A stretch of DNA of 28,350 nucleotides from JBDRED01 sp043820025 [NCBI: Elusimicrobiota bacterium] (GCA_043820025.1 JBDRED010000046.1:1-28350); one strand, 5' to 3'. Positions 1 to 8,984 are shown, counted from the stretch's first letter. Program-made: numbers and translations. The notes: generated by a model not told the origin, from the sequence alone.

Positions 1-85
1 CTTGCAAAGCATTGTAATTACAAAAAATCTAAAAAGTCTTACATGGACAAATTTTACATCAGCAATCACAGAAATTTTTATTCCT

Positions 86-140
86 AAAAATTAACATTTC
101 TACTTTGCTGAAAAATTAACATTTTCGCTTTGCCTTGACA
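86..140. repeat. Degenerate 25-bp direct repeat ending in a 30-bp dispersed repeat
   Basis: Two 25-base units (86-110 and 111-135) share 20 of 25 positions, beginning AAAAATTAAC in each. Bases 111-140 are identical, as reverse complement, to 11914-11943 (30 of 30 by eye). No protein reading frame covers either copy. It looks like a short dispersed intergenic repeat; nothing else is recognisable in bases 1-166. Confidence 0.75.
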
Positions 141-166
141 TGAAAACTCGCTGATTCAAATTACTT

Positions 167-195
167 TTGACAATTTAGCAGGAATGGCTTATAAT
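167..195 (+). promoter_or_regulatory. Consensus sigma70-type promoter for the hyf/ehr operon
   Basis: TTGACA at 167-172 and TATAAT at 190-195 are separated by exactly 17 bases, a perfect match to the housekeeping consensus. Transcription would begin near 202, leaving an untranslated leader of about 80 bases before the first gene at 282. A promoter this strong implies a constitutive, well-expressed complex unless a repressor acts on it; no operator is visible. Confidence 0.75.
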
Positions 196-281
196 TACTA
201 ATCAATTCAAATTTCAATAGAGGAAATCTTTAGAGAGATCCACGATTTTCAATACGGATTTAACTAAAAATTATAAAAAAA

Positions 282-2249
282 ATGTATTTGCTTCTTTCAG
301 CAGTCTTTACAATCTACATAACAGGGCTCTTGGCTTTAGGTTTTAATTCAAAGCCCAGATTAGCTTCTCTGATTGGTTCATTTGGCGCAATATCAGGGTC
401 TTTGTTGTGCGCGATACCCGTAGTAAAGGTTTTGTTTTTCGGAAAAGAATTATTTTTAAATGTTGTGTGGAGCCTTCCTTTTTCCTCATTTTACGCGAAG
501 CTCGACGCTTTATCCGCGATTTTTTTACTGCCATTAATAATTATTGTTGTTCTTGCGTCTTTTTATGGAGTTGAGTATGTGTTACACTGGCATAATAAAA
601 GGCCTATAGGCAGTCTGTGGTTTTTTTATAATTTTCTTGTCGCAAGTATGATAATGGTTTTGATAGCTAATAACGCTATTCTATTTTTAGTCTCATGGGA
701 AATAATGTCTATTGTTCCTTTTTTTCTCATTACATTTGAGGCCGAGAAAGAAGGCGCGCAAAAAGCCGGGTTAATTTATCTAATCGCCACGCATTTAGGA
801 ACAGGATTTATTTTTGTAGTTTTTATTCTGCTTAGCAGTAAGTTTGGAGTTATGGATTTTGACAAATTCTTTGTTCCTGCAGGGCATTTAGCGTCTATTG
901 TTTTTATACTTAGTATAATAGGATTTGGAACAAAGGCGGGTTTTTTTCCTTTTCATGTTTGGCTGCCTCATGCGCATTCGCAGGCGCCAAGCCATGTGTC
1001 AGCGTTAATGTCAGGCATAATGATTAAAATTGGGATTTACGGAATCCTGAGAACAATGACATTTTTTGATTTGCCGGAATTATGGTGGGGAGTTGTTTTA
1101 ATATGCGTTGGTTTAACCGGCGGTATTTTTGGGATTTTGTTTGCTTTGGTCCAAAGGGATATAAAACGCATTTTGGCTTATTCCAGCGTCGAGAATATTG
1201 GTATTATTGCCGTTGGTTTAGGTGTTGGAGTTATTGGTATTTCTTTGCAGTCGCCTGTTCTTATTGTGTTGGGATTTTCAGGAGTCTTTTTTCATATTTT
1301 CAATCACGCGATTTTTAAAGGCCTGCTTTTCTTGTCAGCAGGAGCGGTTGTTCATGCGAGCGGTATTCGCGACATTGATAGGTTAGGCGGTTTATTAAAG
1401 AAGCTTCCGGTTGTCGGAGCATGTTTTTTTGTTGGGTCAGCGGCTATCTGCGGACTGCCGCCTTTGAATGGATTTATGAGCGAATACTTAATTTATTTTG
1501 GGAGTTTTAAGGGGGCATTGGTTAATGGAGTAATGCCTTTGATTAGTTTTTTTGTTATCGTGGGATTAGCTCTTATTGGAGGATTAGCCGTTGCTTGTTT
1601 TACAAAGGTGTTTGGTATTGTTTTTTTAGGAGAGCCAAGGAATTTGCATGCTTTAGATATGAAAAAGATTGGTTATTTGATGAAAACACCGATAGTTTTG
1701 CTGGGAATGATATGTTTTTTAAGCGCTGCAGCTGCGCCTTTTTTTATCAAATTATTTAATCCGATTATATCGCTTTTTACGGATTTGCAGTTAAGTATTG
1801 TAACTTTAGATATATCAAGAAACTTAATAAATGTTGAATTAGTTATTTTCGCATTTTTCTTGTGTGCGATTATTGTTTATTATATAAGACGCAGGCTGAT
1901 AAAAAATAAAGTTGTATCAAAGGGTTTGACATGGGACTGCGGTTATGAGCATGTGACGCCAAGGATGCAGTATACATCATCGTCGTTTGTTCAGCCTATA
2001 GACAAATTCTTTTCAGCGGTTTTAAGGCCAAAGATTGAAAAATATCTGCCTGAGGATATCTTTCCAAAAGACGCAGGTTTTGTTTTGAAACATTCCGACA
2101 CTCTTGAAAAAAATATTTATACGCCTTTTTTTAATAAGATAAAGAGAGTGTCCTTAAAACTGCAGTGGTTTCAGTATGGGTATTTGCAGTTATATGTTTT
2201 ATATATTTTATTAGCTTTAATAGTAATTATTGTTTGGAAGTTGGTGTAG
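282..2249 (+). CDS. HyfB/HycC-like proton-pumping membrane subunit (NuoL family)
   Basis: This 655-residue, highly hydrophobic protein is the large antiporter-like membrane subunit of a group-4-hydrogenase-related complex. The conserved proton-translocation core is clear: GTKAGFFPFHVWLP followed by HAHSQAPSHVSALMSG around residues 218-248, then VQRDIKRILAYSSVEN near 292-307. The C-terminal part carries TWDCGYEHVTPRMQYTSSSF, typical of HyfB/HycC and absent from NuoL. It is first in an operon whose genes nearly touch (3 bases to the next). No clear Shine-Dalgarno precedes the ATG, but the N-terminus starts directly with a membrane helix, so the start is plausible. Family assignment is firm; the ion moved (H+ or Na+) cannot be told from sequence. 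Confidence 0.93.
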   Translation: MYLLLSAVFTIYITGLLALGFNSKPRLASLIGSFGAISGSLLCAIPVVKVLFFGKELFLNVVWSLPFSSFYAKLDALSAIFLLPLIIIVVLASFYGVEYVLHWHNKRPIGSLWFFYNFLVASMIMVLIANNAILFLVSWEIMSIVPFFLITFEAEKEGAQKAGLIYLIATHLGTGFIFVVFILLSSKFGVMDFDKFFVPAGHLASIVFILSIIGFGTKAGFFPFHVWLPHAHSQAPSHVSALMSGIMIKIGIYGILRTMTFFDLPELWWGVVLICVGLTGGIFGILFALVQRDIKRILAYSSVENIGIIAVGLGVGVIGISLQSPVLIVLGFSGVFFHIFNHAIFKGLLFLSAGAVVHASGIRDIDRLGGLLKKLPVVGACFFVGSAAICGLPPLNGFMSEYLIYFGSFKGALVNGVMPLISFFVIVGLALIGGLAVACFTKVFGIVFLGEPRNLHALDMKKIGYLMKTPIVLLGMICFLSAAAAPFFIKLFNPIISLFTDLQLSIVTLDISRNLINVELVIFAFFLCAIIVYYIRRRLIKNKVVSKGLTWDCGYEHVTPRMQYTSSSFVQPIDKFFSAVLRPKIEKYLPEDIFPKDAGFVLKHSDTLEKNIYTPFFNKIKRVSLKLQWFQYGYLQLYVLYILLALIVIIVWKLV

Positions 2250-2252
2250 CCT

Positions 2253-3161
2253 ATGAAAATAATCAGCATAATTAATTTATTATTAGCGTTATCTTTAGCG
2301 CCGTTATTTTTTTGTGTGACCGGGAAAACAAAAAATATACTTGCAGGCAGAAAGGGCGTTTCGATTTTACAGGTTTATTTTGACTTGTATAAACTTTTTA
2401 ATAAGGGAATTGTGTATAGCAGGACAACCGGTTTTGTATTCAGGATGGCGCCGATTATTATTTCATCCGCGATTGTAATAGCGCTGTTTATTATCCCAAT
2501 AGGTTTTAGCGATTCTATTATCCGTTTTGACTGTGATCTTATAGTCTTTGTTTATTTGTTCGCGCTTATTAAATATTTTATGGTTTCGGGCGCGTTAGAC
2601 ACAGGGTCAAGTTTTGAGGGTATGGGCGCGAGCAGGGAGATTTTATTTTCTCTGTTTTCTGAAATCACATTGTTTATTATTTTGTTCGTTTTGGTTGTAA
2701 AAACAAAAGCGCTTTCTCTGTCCGTAATATACGGCTCATTGGAAAACGGAATGTGGATGCGGGATTTACCCTCGATGATTTTATTGATTGTCGCATTGTT
2801 TATCGTTTTTCTCGTTGAAAATTCAAGAGTGCCTATTGACGACCCTAATACCCATTTAGAATTGACCATGATACATGAGGTAATGATTCTGGATAATTCA
2901 GGAGTAGATTTGGGATTAATATTATATACATCTGCAATAAAATATTTTATTTTTTGCGCATTAATTATTAGTTTTATTCCGTTTAGATTTAATAATTTAA
3001 TATTAAACGAAGCATTATTTTTCGCCGGTATTTTTTTGCTAAGCATATTTGTGGGTTTTTTTGAGTCAGCTATTGCAAGGGCGCGATTCAAAAAGGTGCC
3101 GCGGCTTATTATTTTAGCCGCAGCTTTCTCTATTTTAGCGTTAATACTTGTAATGAGGTAG
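2253..3161 (+). CDS. HyfC/HycD-like subunit (NuoH family)
   Basis: A 302-residue, multi-helix membrane protein of the NuoH/HyfC family, the subunit that joins the hydrophilic redox arm to the membrane arm. The signature loop is present: FVLVVKT in mid-protein, then VENSRVPIDDPNTHLELTMIHE at about residues 189-210, which holds the acidic residues conserved in this family, and the LILDNSG-like motif (VMILDNSGVDLG) right after. Length is normal. It follows the HyfB-like gene by 3 bases, so the two are cotranslated from one message. No anomalies were seen. Confidence 0.93.
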   Translation: MKIISIINLLLALSLAPLFFCVTGKTKNILAGRKGVSILQVYFDLYKLFNKGIVYSRTTGFVFRMAPIIISSAIVIALFIIPIGFSDSIIRFDCDLIVFVYLFALIKYFMVSGALDTGSSFEGMGASREILFSLFSEITLFIILFVLVVKTKALSLSVIYGSLENGMWMRDLPSMILLIVALFIVFLVENSRVPIDDPNTHLELTMIHEVMILDNSGVDLGLILYTSAIKYFIFCALIISFIPFRFNNLILNEALFFAGIFLLSIFVGFFESAIARARFKKVPRLIILAAAFSILALILVMR

Positions 3162-3168
3162 ATGATAA

Positions 3169-3837
3169 ATGAATAGTCTGGTGGAAATGTTAATAGTCTT
3201 AATTATTTTAATAAATTTATATTTCTTAGTATCAAACCGTATTGCTATATGTATTAAGCTTGTGGCTTTGCAAGGATTTATAATAGGGTTTTTAATTTTA
3301 ATTATTAATGGCGCATTTCATTTGCCCGGTTTAATTTTATCTGCTGCCACGATATTACTTAAAGGAATAGTTTTTCCAATATTGCTTTTCAGAGCGTTAA
3401 GAGAAGCTGAGGTTAAACGCGAGGTTGAAGTGTTCGTGAGTTATTCCGCGTCTGTATTAATAGGAATTATCAGTTTAGCTGTTTCTTTTTGGCTCGTTTC
3501 AAAGATTTATTTTCCAATAGCTCCGGTCTCAACATTAATGGTTTCTGTCGCGTTCTCAACCATTTTTATCGGTATATTTATTATTATCAGCAGAGTTAAG
3601 GCTTTGACTCAGGTATTGGGATATTTGATTTTAGAAAACGGTATCTGCCTGCTTGGTATTTCATTGCTTTTAGATCAGCCGATAATTGTTGAAATGGGGA
3701 TTTTATTAGATGTTTTTGTCGCGATTTTTGTTATGGGCATAACTATTTTTCATATACAGAGAGAGTTTGAGCATATTGATACGCATAAGCTCTCTAAACT
3801 TTCCGACGTGCCGGATAGCATTGGAGAAGAGAAATGA
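3169..3837 (+). CDS. HyfE-like small membrane subunit (NuoK-related)
   Basis: This 222-residue protein has about seven predicted membrane helices and matches the HyfE (hydrogenase-4 membrane component) pattern. A NuoK-like second half includes LGYLILENGICLLG (about residues 150-163) and a glutamate-bearing helix, LDQPIIVEMGILLDVF. The start follows a GAGGT Shine-Dalgarno by nine bases. Its stop overlaps the next start as ATGA (4 bases), indicating translational coupling. Family call is confident; the C-terminal tail after the last helix is hydrophilic and probably cytoplasmic. Confidence 0.9.
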   Translation: MNSLVEMLIVLIILINLYFLVSNRIAICIKLVALQGFIIGFLILIINGAFHLPGLILSAATILLKGIVFPILLFRALREAEVKREVEVFVSYSASVLIGIISLAVSFWLVSKIYFPIAPVSTLMVSVAFSTIFIGIFIIISRVKALTQVLGYLILENGICLLGISLLLDQPIIVEMGILLDVFVAIFVMGITIFHIQREFEHIDTHKLSKLSDVPDSIGEEK

Positions 3838-5312
3838 TTTTGAGTTTAATATTAATACCATTCATAGGAGCGCTGTCAGCCTTTGTCCTGCGCAAAGATT
3901 CGCTCAGAAAAGCGGTATTGGTTTTTTCAGCCTTTGCGCATTTCATATTATGTCTGGGTTCATGGCGAATAGCATTTGCGCCTATTTTTGGGGGCGTGTT
4001 TAGTATTGATAATTTGGGAAGATTGTTTTTGAGCGTGACCAGCATTCTATTTTTAATTTGTTCCGTATATGTTGTAGTGTACTTAAAGGCTGAACGAGAA
4101 GGAATAAAGAAGGATATTGAAGAAAGATTTCTGTTTAGAAATATGAATCAAAATATATTCATCGGATGCCTGCTTTTGTTTCTTACGTCTATGACATTGG
4201 TTACTCTCAGCCGGCATTTTGGAATTTTGTGGGTTTCAATGGAGGCTACAACCTTATTTAGCGCGCCATTGATTTTCTTTCACAGGCATCATCGTTCGCT
4301 GGAGGCTGTATGGAAGTATTTGATTATTTGTTCCGTAGGCATAGCGCTTGCTTTAATTGGAAATATATTCCTCAGCGCCGCGTTTTCTACGAGCGGCGGA
4401 AATTCAGTGGATTTATTAATAATAGAATTAACTAATAAAAATATTTTTGTTAATACGTTTTGGTTAAAGGGCGCGTTTATATTTTTATTAATTGGTTATG
4501 GAACAAAGATGGGTTTAGCTCCAATGCATTCGTGGCTGCCTGACGCGCACAGCGAAGCTCCGTCCGCAGTTTCTGCCCTGCTGTCAGGAGCGCTTTTAAA
4601 CTGCGCTTTTTTAAGTATTCTCCGTATTTATCAAGTATGCGGAGTTCATGGGCTCGGGGAATTTTGCAGGGAGCTGTTTATTATGTTCGGGGTATTGTCT
4701 ATAGCCTTTTCTGTAGTTTTTATTATAGGGCAAAAGGATTATAAGCGTATGCTTGCGTATTCCAGTATTGAGAATATGGGGATTTTGATATTGGGAATCG
4801 GGTTAGGCGGAAGCGCTGTGTTTGGATCGCTTCTGCACGCGGTTAATCATTCTTTTGCTAAGGCTATGTTGTTTTTAGTATCCGGAAATATTCTGCGCGT
4901 GTATAAAACAAAATTGGTTTACGAGGTCAAAGGTGTTTTTAAAACTTTAAGATTGTCGGGTTTTTTATGGTTTGCAGGATTTTTAGTAATTTCAGGCATG
5001 CCGCCGTTTGGAATTTTTATCAGCAAATTTATTATTTTAAAATCAGCCTTTAATCAAGGGCATTATATTTTAGGAACTCTGTTTTTAATTATGTTAGCAA
5101 TGGTCTTTATTTCTATGGCTGTTATTTTTATTAATATGTCTATTGGAGATTCGAATATTGATATAGACGATAAAACCGTTAAACCGAGTCTTGGACTGTT
5201 TATACCGCCGTTAATGTTTTTTATTTTGGTTTTATTTTTAGGACTTTATATACCGCAGTTTCTAACTAATTTTCTAACAAGCGCAGCATCTGTAATAGGG
5301 GGCGGGTTATGA
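3834..5312 (+). CDS. HyfF-like antiporter-type membrane subunit (NuoL/M/N family)
   Basis: A 492-residue second antiporter-like subunit. Conserved proton-channel elements are GYGTKMGLAPMHSWLPDAHS (about residues 221-240), EAPSAVSALLSGALLN immediately after, and IGQKDYKRMLAYSSIENMG near 299-317. It also keeps the SWLPDAHSEAPS stretch typical of HyfF. It overlaps both neighbours by four bases (ATGA at each end), so stoichiometric production with the HyfE-like and large subunits is expected. With the HyfB-like protein it gives this complex two ion-pumping modules, fewer than E. coli hydrogenase 4 (which also has HyfD). Confidence 0.92.
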   Translation: MILSLILIPFIGALSAFVLRKDSLRKAVLVFSAFAHFILCLGSWRIAFAPIFGGVFSIDNLGRLFLSVTSILFLICSVYVVVYLKAEREGIKKDIEERFLFRNMNQNIFIGCLLLFLTSMTLVTLSRHFGILWVSMEATTLFSAPLIFFHRHHRSLEAVWKYLIICSVGIALALIGNIFLSAAFSTSGGNSVDLLIIELTNKNIFVNTFWLKGAFIFLLIGYGTKMGLAPMHSWLPDAHSEAPSAVSALLSGALLNCAFLSILRIYQVCGVHGLGEFCRELFIMFGVLSIAFSVVFIIGQKDYKRMLAYSSIENMGILILGIGLGGSAVFGSLLHAVNHSFAKAMLFLVSGNILRVYKTKLVYEVKGVFKTLRLSGFLWFAGFLVISGMPPFGIFISKFIILKSAFNQGHYILGTLFLIMLAMVFISMAVIFINMSIGDSNIDIDDKTVKPSLGLFIPPLMFFILVLFLGLYIPQFLTNFLTSAASVIGGGL

Positions 5313-6784
5313 TAGAAAATTTGCCCTGCGTTAGTAATTGTGAAGTAATCAGCCTGGATTCTATCCCGAATCTGACTATAAAGGATTTTAGGGAGTGTGT
5401 TTTAAAAAATATAAAGAATGGATGCAGGATAGTAAGCTATTTTGGAGTGAGTTTAGCCGGTTCTGTCAGATTATATATTGTTTTAGCTGATCAGAAAATC
5501 GGTAAATTTATAATAATGACCGCTGATGTTGAGGATGAGTATGAGTGTTTGACTCTTGAGTGCGCTCAGGCTCATCTGTTTGAAAGAGAGATATATGAAC
5601 AATGCGGCGTAAATCCTAAGAATCATCCGGCATTAAAACCTGTTCGTGTTTTTTCAAAAAATCTAGTGAATAAAGACTTAAAAATTAATAAGGTTAAAGG
5701 CGAGGATATTCATGAGGTTGCCGTAGGCCCGGTTCATGCAGGTATTATTGAGCCCGGACACTTTAGATTTCAATGTTATGGCGAGAATGTTTACTATTTA
5801 GACATTTCATTGGGCTACCAATATAGAGGGATTGAACGCGCGCTGGCCGGAGGGCCTGACAAGAAAACAATGCATTATATTGAGACAGCTGCAGGAGATT
5901 CAACGAGCGCGCACGGTTTGGCTTATTCAGGCGCGTATGAAGCGCTTTCAGATTGTAATGTTTCTGAGCGCGCGCATGTTTTGCGCTCAATAGTTTTAGA
6001 GCTTGAGAGGCTGGCTAATCATACAGGCGATCTTGGAGCTTTGGCAAATGATATTGCGTATCTGCCGACAGCGTCTTTTTGCGGAAGACTGCGCGGTGAT
6101 TTTCTTAATCTGACTGCGTTAATATGCGGCAATAGATTTGGGCGCGGCATGATATGCGCCGGCGGAGTTTTATTTGATATTGATGATGCTTTGATAACAG
6201 AATTGTTAAAAAGAATAGAAATTATTTATAGGGATTTAGAGTCTGCTGTTAATCTTTTATGGAATACTCCCTCTGTTATGGATTTTTTTGAAGGGACAGG
6301 AGTTTTGACTAAAAAGCATTGCGAGGAATTAGGGATTGTCGGACTGCCTGCGCGCGCGTGCGGTGTTTCTCGTGACGTAAGATCAGATTTCCCTTTTGGT
6401 AATTACAGGTTAGATCAAATACCCGTATCAATACATTCGTCAGGAGATGTTTTAGCCAGGGCTTATGTCAGATGGCTGGAGATTCAACGTTCAATAGTTT
6501 TTATTAAAAATAATTTAAAGACTCTGCCAAAAGGAAAAATACAAACAGAATTAAATAAAACTATTCCAAACAGCCTTGTTGTTTCGGTTGTGGAAGGTTT
6601 TAGAGGAGAAATTTGCCATACTGTGATTACTGATAAAAAAGGAAAATTTAGTAAATACAAGATTGTAGACGCTTCTTTTCATAACTGGATAGGCTTGGAG
6701 ATGGTATTGCGCAATGAACAAATATCAAATTTTCCGTTATGTAATAAAAGTTTTAGTCTTTCTTATTGCGGACATGATTTATGA
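5309..6784 (+). CDS. Group-4-hydrogenase-like large subunit lacking NiFe ligands (NuoC-NuoD fusion, Ehr-type)
   Basis: This 491-residue protein fuses an N-terminal NuoC/30-kDa-like domain (about 1-115, ending in ERE..EQCGVNPKNHPALKPVR) to a NuoD/49-kDa-like domain (about 135-491, starting VGPVHAGIIEPGHFRF). In true group-4 [NiFe] hydrogenases two CxxC pairs hold nickel. Here the first pair's site reads TAAGDSTSAH (194-202), with no cysteine. The second site near the C-terminus reads SFSLSYCGHDL (481-491), with one cysteine but no CxxC. The protein ends there, with no maturation-protease tail. I infer that it binds no NiFe centre and that the complex is an energy-converting hydrogenase-related (Ehr-type) enzyme. 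The electron donor or acceptor that replaces H2 is unknown. Confidence 0.85.
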   Translation: MIENLPCVSNCEVISLDSIPNLTIKDFRECVLKNIKNGCRIVSYFGVSLAGSVRLYIVLADQKIGKFIIMTADVEDEYECLTLECAQAHLFEREIYEQCGVNPKNHPALKPVRVFSKNLVNKDLKINKVKGEDIHEVAVGPVHAGIIEPGHFRFQCYGENVYYLDISLGYQYRGIERALAGGPDKKTMHYIETAAGDSTSAHGLAYSGAYEALSDCNVSERAHVLRSIVLELERLANHTGDLGALANDIAYLPTASFCGRLRGDFLNLTALICGNRFGRGMICAGGVLFDIDDALITELLKRIEIIYRDLESAVNLLWNTPSVMDFFEGTGVLTKKHCEELGIVGLPARACGVSRDVRSDFPFGNYRLDQIPVSIHSSGDVLARAYVRWLEIQRSIVFIKNNLKTLPKGKIQTELNKTIPNSLVVSVVEGFRGEICHTVITDKKGKFSKYKIVDASFHNWIGLEMVLRNEQISNFPLCNKSFSLSYCGHDL

Positions 6785-6803
6785 TTAGTTTGGGGTTATT
6801 TAT

Positions 6804-7568
6804 ATGCTAAAAATGTTAATTGCTCGTATAAAACAAGGATATAAAACAGTTCCTTTTCCTAAAAAAGAACCTAACTTGTCTGAAAGGTATATGGGAATTC
6901 CTGTTATTAATCAGTCAAAGTGCGAAAAAGAAAAGTGCGCTAAATGCGTAGATATTTGTCCTGTCAGCGCTTTTAAGATTGGCAAAAATGGATTAGAAAT
7001 GGATCTTGGCAAATGTATGTTTTGCGGTGCTTGCGCGCGGGTTTGCCCTAAAGGAGTGATTTCGTTCTCTAAAGATTATCGTATGGCAGTCACAAATAAA
7101 TCTGATTTAATCTGTAATAGTAAAAATAAGGAATTAAAATTAGCCAAGGCGCTGAATAAAGAAATGCTGAGAGTTTTTGGAAGGTCTATTAATTTGAGGC
7201 AGGTTAGCGCAGGCGGATGCAATGCCTGCGAATCTGACGTTAATGTGCTGACTACAATTGTTTTTGATCTTTCAAGATTTGGTATAAATTTCTCGGCGTC
7301 GCCAAGGCATACTGACGGACTGCTTATAACAGGGCCTGTAACAAAAAACATGGAGCTTGCTTTAAGGAAAACCTATGACGCTATTCCGGAACCCAAAATA
7401 GTTATTGCTGTTGGCGCGTGCGCTATTTCAGGCGGCATTTTTTGCGGACACAACGAAACTTATAATGGGGCGGCTGATATTTTGCCTGTTGATCTTTACA
7501 TTCCCGGATGCCCTCCTCATCCGATTACTATCTTAGACGGGCTTTTAAGGCTTCTTAATAGGCTTTAG
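6804..7568 (+). CDS. Fused 2x[4Fe-4S] ferredoxin (HyfH-like) and NuoB/HyfI-like small subunit
   Basis: 254 residues combining two subunits that are usually separate. Residues about 35-90 are a dicluster ferredoxin: C40, C45, C48, C52 (first spacing CxxxxC, two longer than usual) and C71, C74, C77, C81. Residues about 120-254 are a NuoB-like small subunit with all four proximal-cluster cysteines (C139, C142 in GGCNACESD, C206 in GACA, C236 in PGCPPHP). An unbroken electron wire of three clusters therefore reaches a large subunit that has no NiFe site. It is the last gene of the operon, 19 bases after the large subunit. A second ATG (6813) is an alternative start. No terminator hairpin follows. 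Confidence 0.9.
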   Translation: MLKMLIARIKQGYKTVPFPKKEPNLSERYMGIPVINQSKCEKEKCAKCVDICPVSAFKIGKNGLEMDLGKCMFCGACARVCPKGVISFSKDYRMAVTNKSDLICNSKNKELKLAKALNKEMLRVFGRSINLRQVSAGGCNACESDVNVLTTIVFDLSRFGINFSASPRHTDGLLITGPVTKNMELALRKTYDAIPEPKIVIAVGACAISGGIFCGHNETYNGAADILPVDLYIPGCPPHPITILDGLLRLLNRL

Positions 7569-7588
7569 ATATTAATTTAAGCGCGTGA

Positions 7589-7617
7589 TTGACTTGCCAA
7601 TGAATTCATGGTATAAA
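7589..7617 (+). promoter_or_regulatory. Probable sigma70 promoter for the beta-barrel gene
   Basis: TTGACT at 7589-7594 and TATAAA at 7612-7617 with a 17-base spacer, 38 bases before the ATG at 7656. This separates the barrel gene transcriptionally from the preceding complex, although read-through is possible because no terminator is seen between them. Confidence 0.65.
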
Positions 7618-7655
7618 ACGAATAAGTTATAAAGGTATATTTATAGCGAGGCTAA

Positions 7656-8912
7656 ATGAAAATAAATAGAAAATTATCAGCGCTGATTATTTTTGCGGCT
7701 TTTGGAAGCAATGTGTTTGCCGGCGAGTATTCTCTTAGCGGGTATGTTGAAACAGGAGAGAGGCTTGCTATAGAAGATTATGAAGAGGAACTGGTTGCAG
7801 ATAACTACACTTATCAAAATTTTAATTCAAAGTTCGAACAAAAAATCTCTCCAACGTTATCCTGCTTAGTAAACATGTTTTCATATAATAAAAATTATGA
7901 CACCAAGGATGTTTATGATAATACTTCCAATATCTATAAGATCAAATTAAGCAATGAATGGAAAAATGATACAAAACAAAAATACGCGCTAAATTTTTGG
8001 GTGGATTATAAAGATAAAAGATATGATAACGCAGCTGTAAATAGTTATAATCAGCTAAAAATTAAAAGTAGTATTGAGAGAAAAGTTAAGGATGATTATA
8101 AATTAAAATTGACAGCAGGAATAAACAGCTTTGATTTTATAGAGTCTGACCAAAAGGATTTATTTAATGTTTTGGGTAAAGTTGAAGGCAGTAAATATAT
8201 TTTGACTGATATAGTACTAGGGTCAACATATAAGGTTGAGTCATCTAATAAGAAACTAACAGGCAAAGATAAGATTAAACAGGAAGTTTCGAGTTTTATA
8301 GATTACAATGTTAAGAGCAAATTGATTTATAAATTATCAACTGAGCTCAAATACGGCCAGCGGGATTCAAGGGACGACGAAGATATAGACGCTGATTATG
8401 AAACAGATTATACATATTTTAATTATATGTTCAAGACATGCCATAGGTTGAATGATACTCTAAACACCAGTTTAAAATATGAATATTATAAGAAAAATCA
8501 TTTGGCTGATGTTTATGACTATAACAGAAATTCTTTTTCTACTTATTGGAAGTATGAGATCATGAGGGATAAAGTATCTAGTATATGGTTAAATATATTT
8601 GGCGAGTATAAAAAAATTGATTATGAAAATGCATTGGATAATAACTACAACAATAAAAATATTAAGCTCAGGCTGAACTATAAAATAAATGAAAAATATA
8701 AAACCTATATGATACTTGAAGACAGCTTCTATGATTATACTAATGCAGTTAAAAATAAAGATATACTAAATTTTGATCTGGGGTTTGAAAAATATTTTAT
8801 GAATAATAACTGCATTCTTTCCTTAGCTTACAAGCGGACATTTATTTCCTATAAATACGGGAATGATATTGCCAATAACGGCATAAGATTTTCATTTAAA
8901 TTCACATTTTAA
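7656..8912 (+). CDS. Outer-membrane beta-barrel protein, unknown function
   Basis: 418 residues. A Sec signal peptide (KINRK, then a hydrophobic run ending VFA) should be cut near residue 22, before GEYSLSGYVE. The rest is rich in alternating polar/aromatic short strands with many Tyr, Lys, Asp and Asn, and ends in phenylalanine (FKFTF), the usual signal for the BAM assembly machinery. No plug or catalytic motif is visible. I do not recognise a specific family; it resembles generic outer-membrane barrels of 18-20 strands. It has its own promoter and a modest Shine-Dalgarno (GAGG). Its place after the redox complex gives no firm clue to its job. Confidence 0.75.
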   Translation: MKINRKLSALIIFAAFGSNVFAGEYSLSGYVETGERLAIEDYEEELVADNYTYQNFNSKFEQKISPTLSCLVNMFSYNKNYDTKDVYDNTSNIYKIKLSNEWKNDTKQKYALNFWVDYKDKRYDNAAVNSYNQLKIKSSIERKVKDDYKLKLTAGINSFDFIESDQKDLFNVLGKVEGSKYILTDIVLGSTYKVESSNKKLTGKDKIKQEVSSFIDYNVKSKLIYKLSTELKYGQRDSRDDEDIDADYETDYTYFNYMFKTCHRLNDTLNTSLKYEYYKKNHLADVYDYNRNSFSTYWKYEIMRDKVSSIWLNIFGEYKKIDYENALDNNYNNKNIKLRLNYKINEKYKTYMILEDSFYDYTNAVKNKDILNFDLGFEKYFMNNNCILSLAYKRTFISYKYGNDIANNGIRFSFKFTF

Positions 8913-8984
8913 AAATAATCAATACATAAAAGTATTTCAAATATTACGGAATATTATTGAAGCGAATAAAAATTAGAGGTGTAA

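Noticed and set aside
2552-3091. Long minus-strand open frame (179 codons) opposite the HyfC-like gene.
   Set aside because: It is antisense to a clearly conserved membrane protein, with no ribosome-binding site or recognisable family; a by-product of codon composition.
5309-7568. Annotating the operon as an active [NiFe] formate hydrogenlyase.
   Set aside because: Both nickel-binding CxxC motifs are missing and no formate dehydrogenase or maturation genes are in the window.
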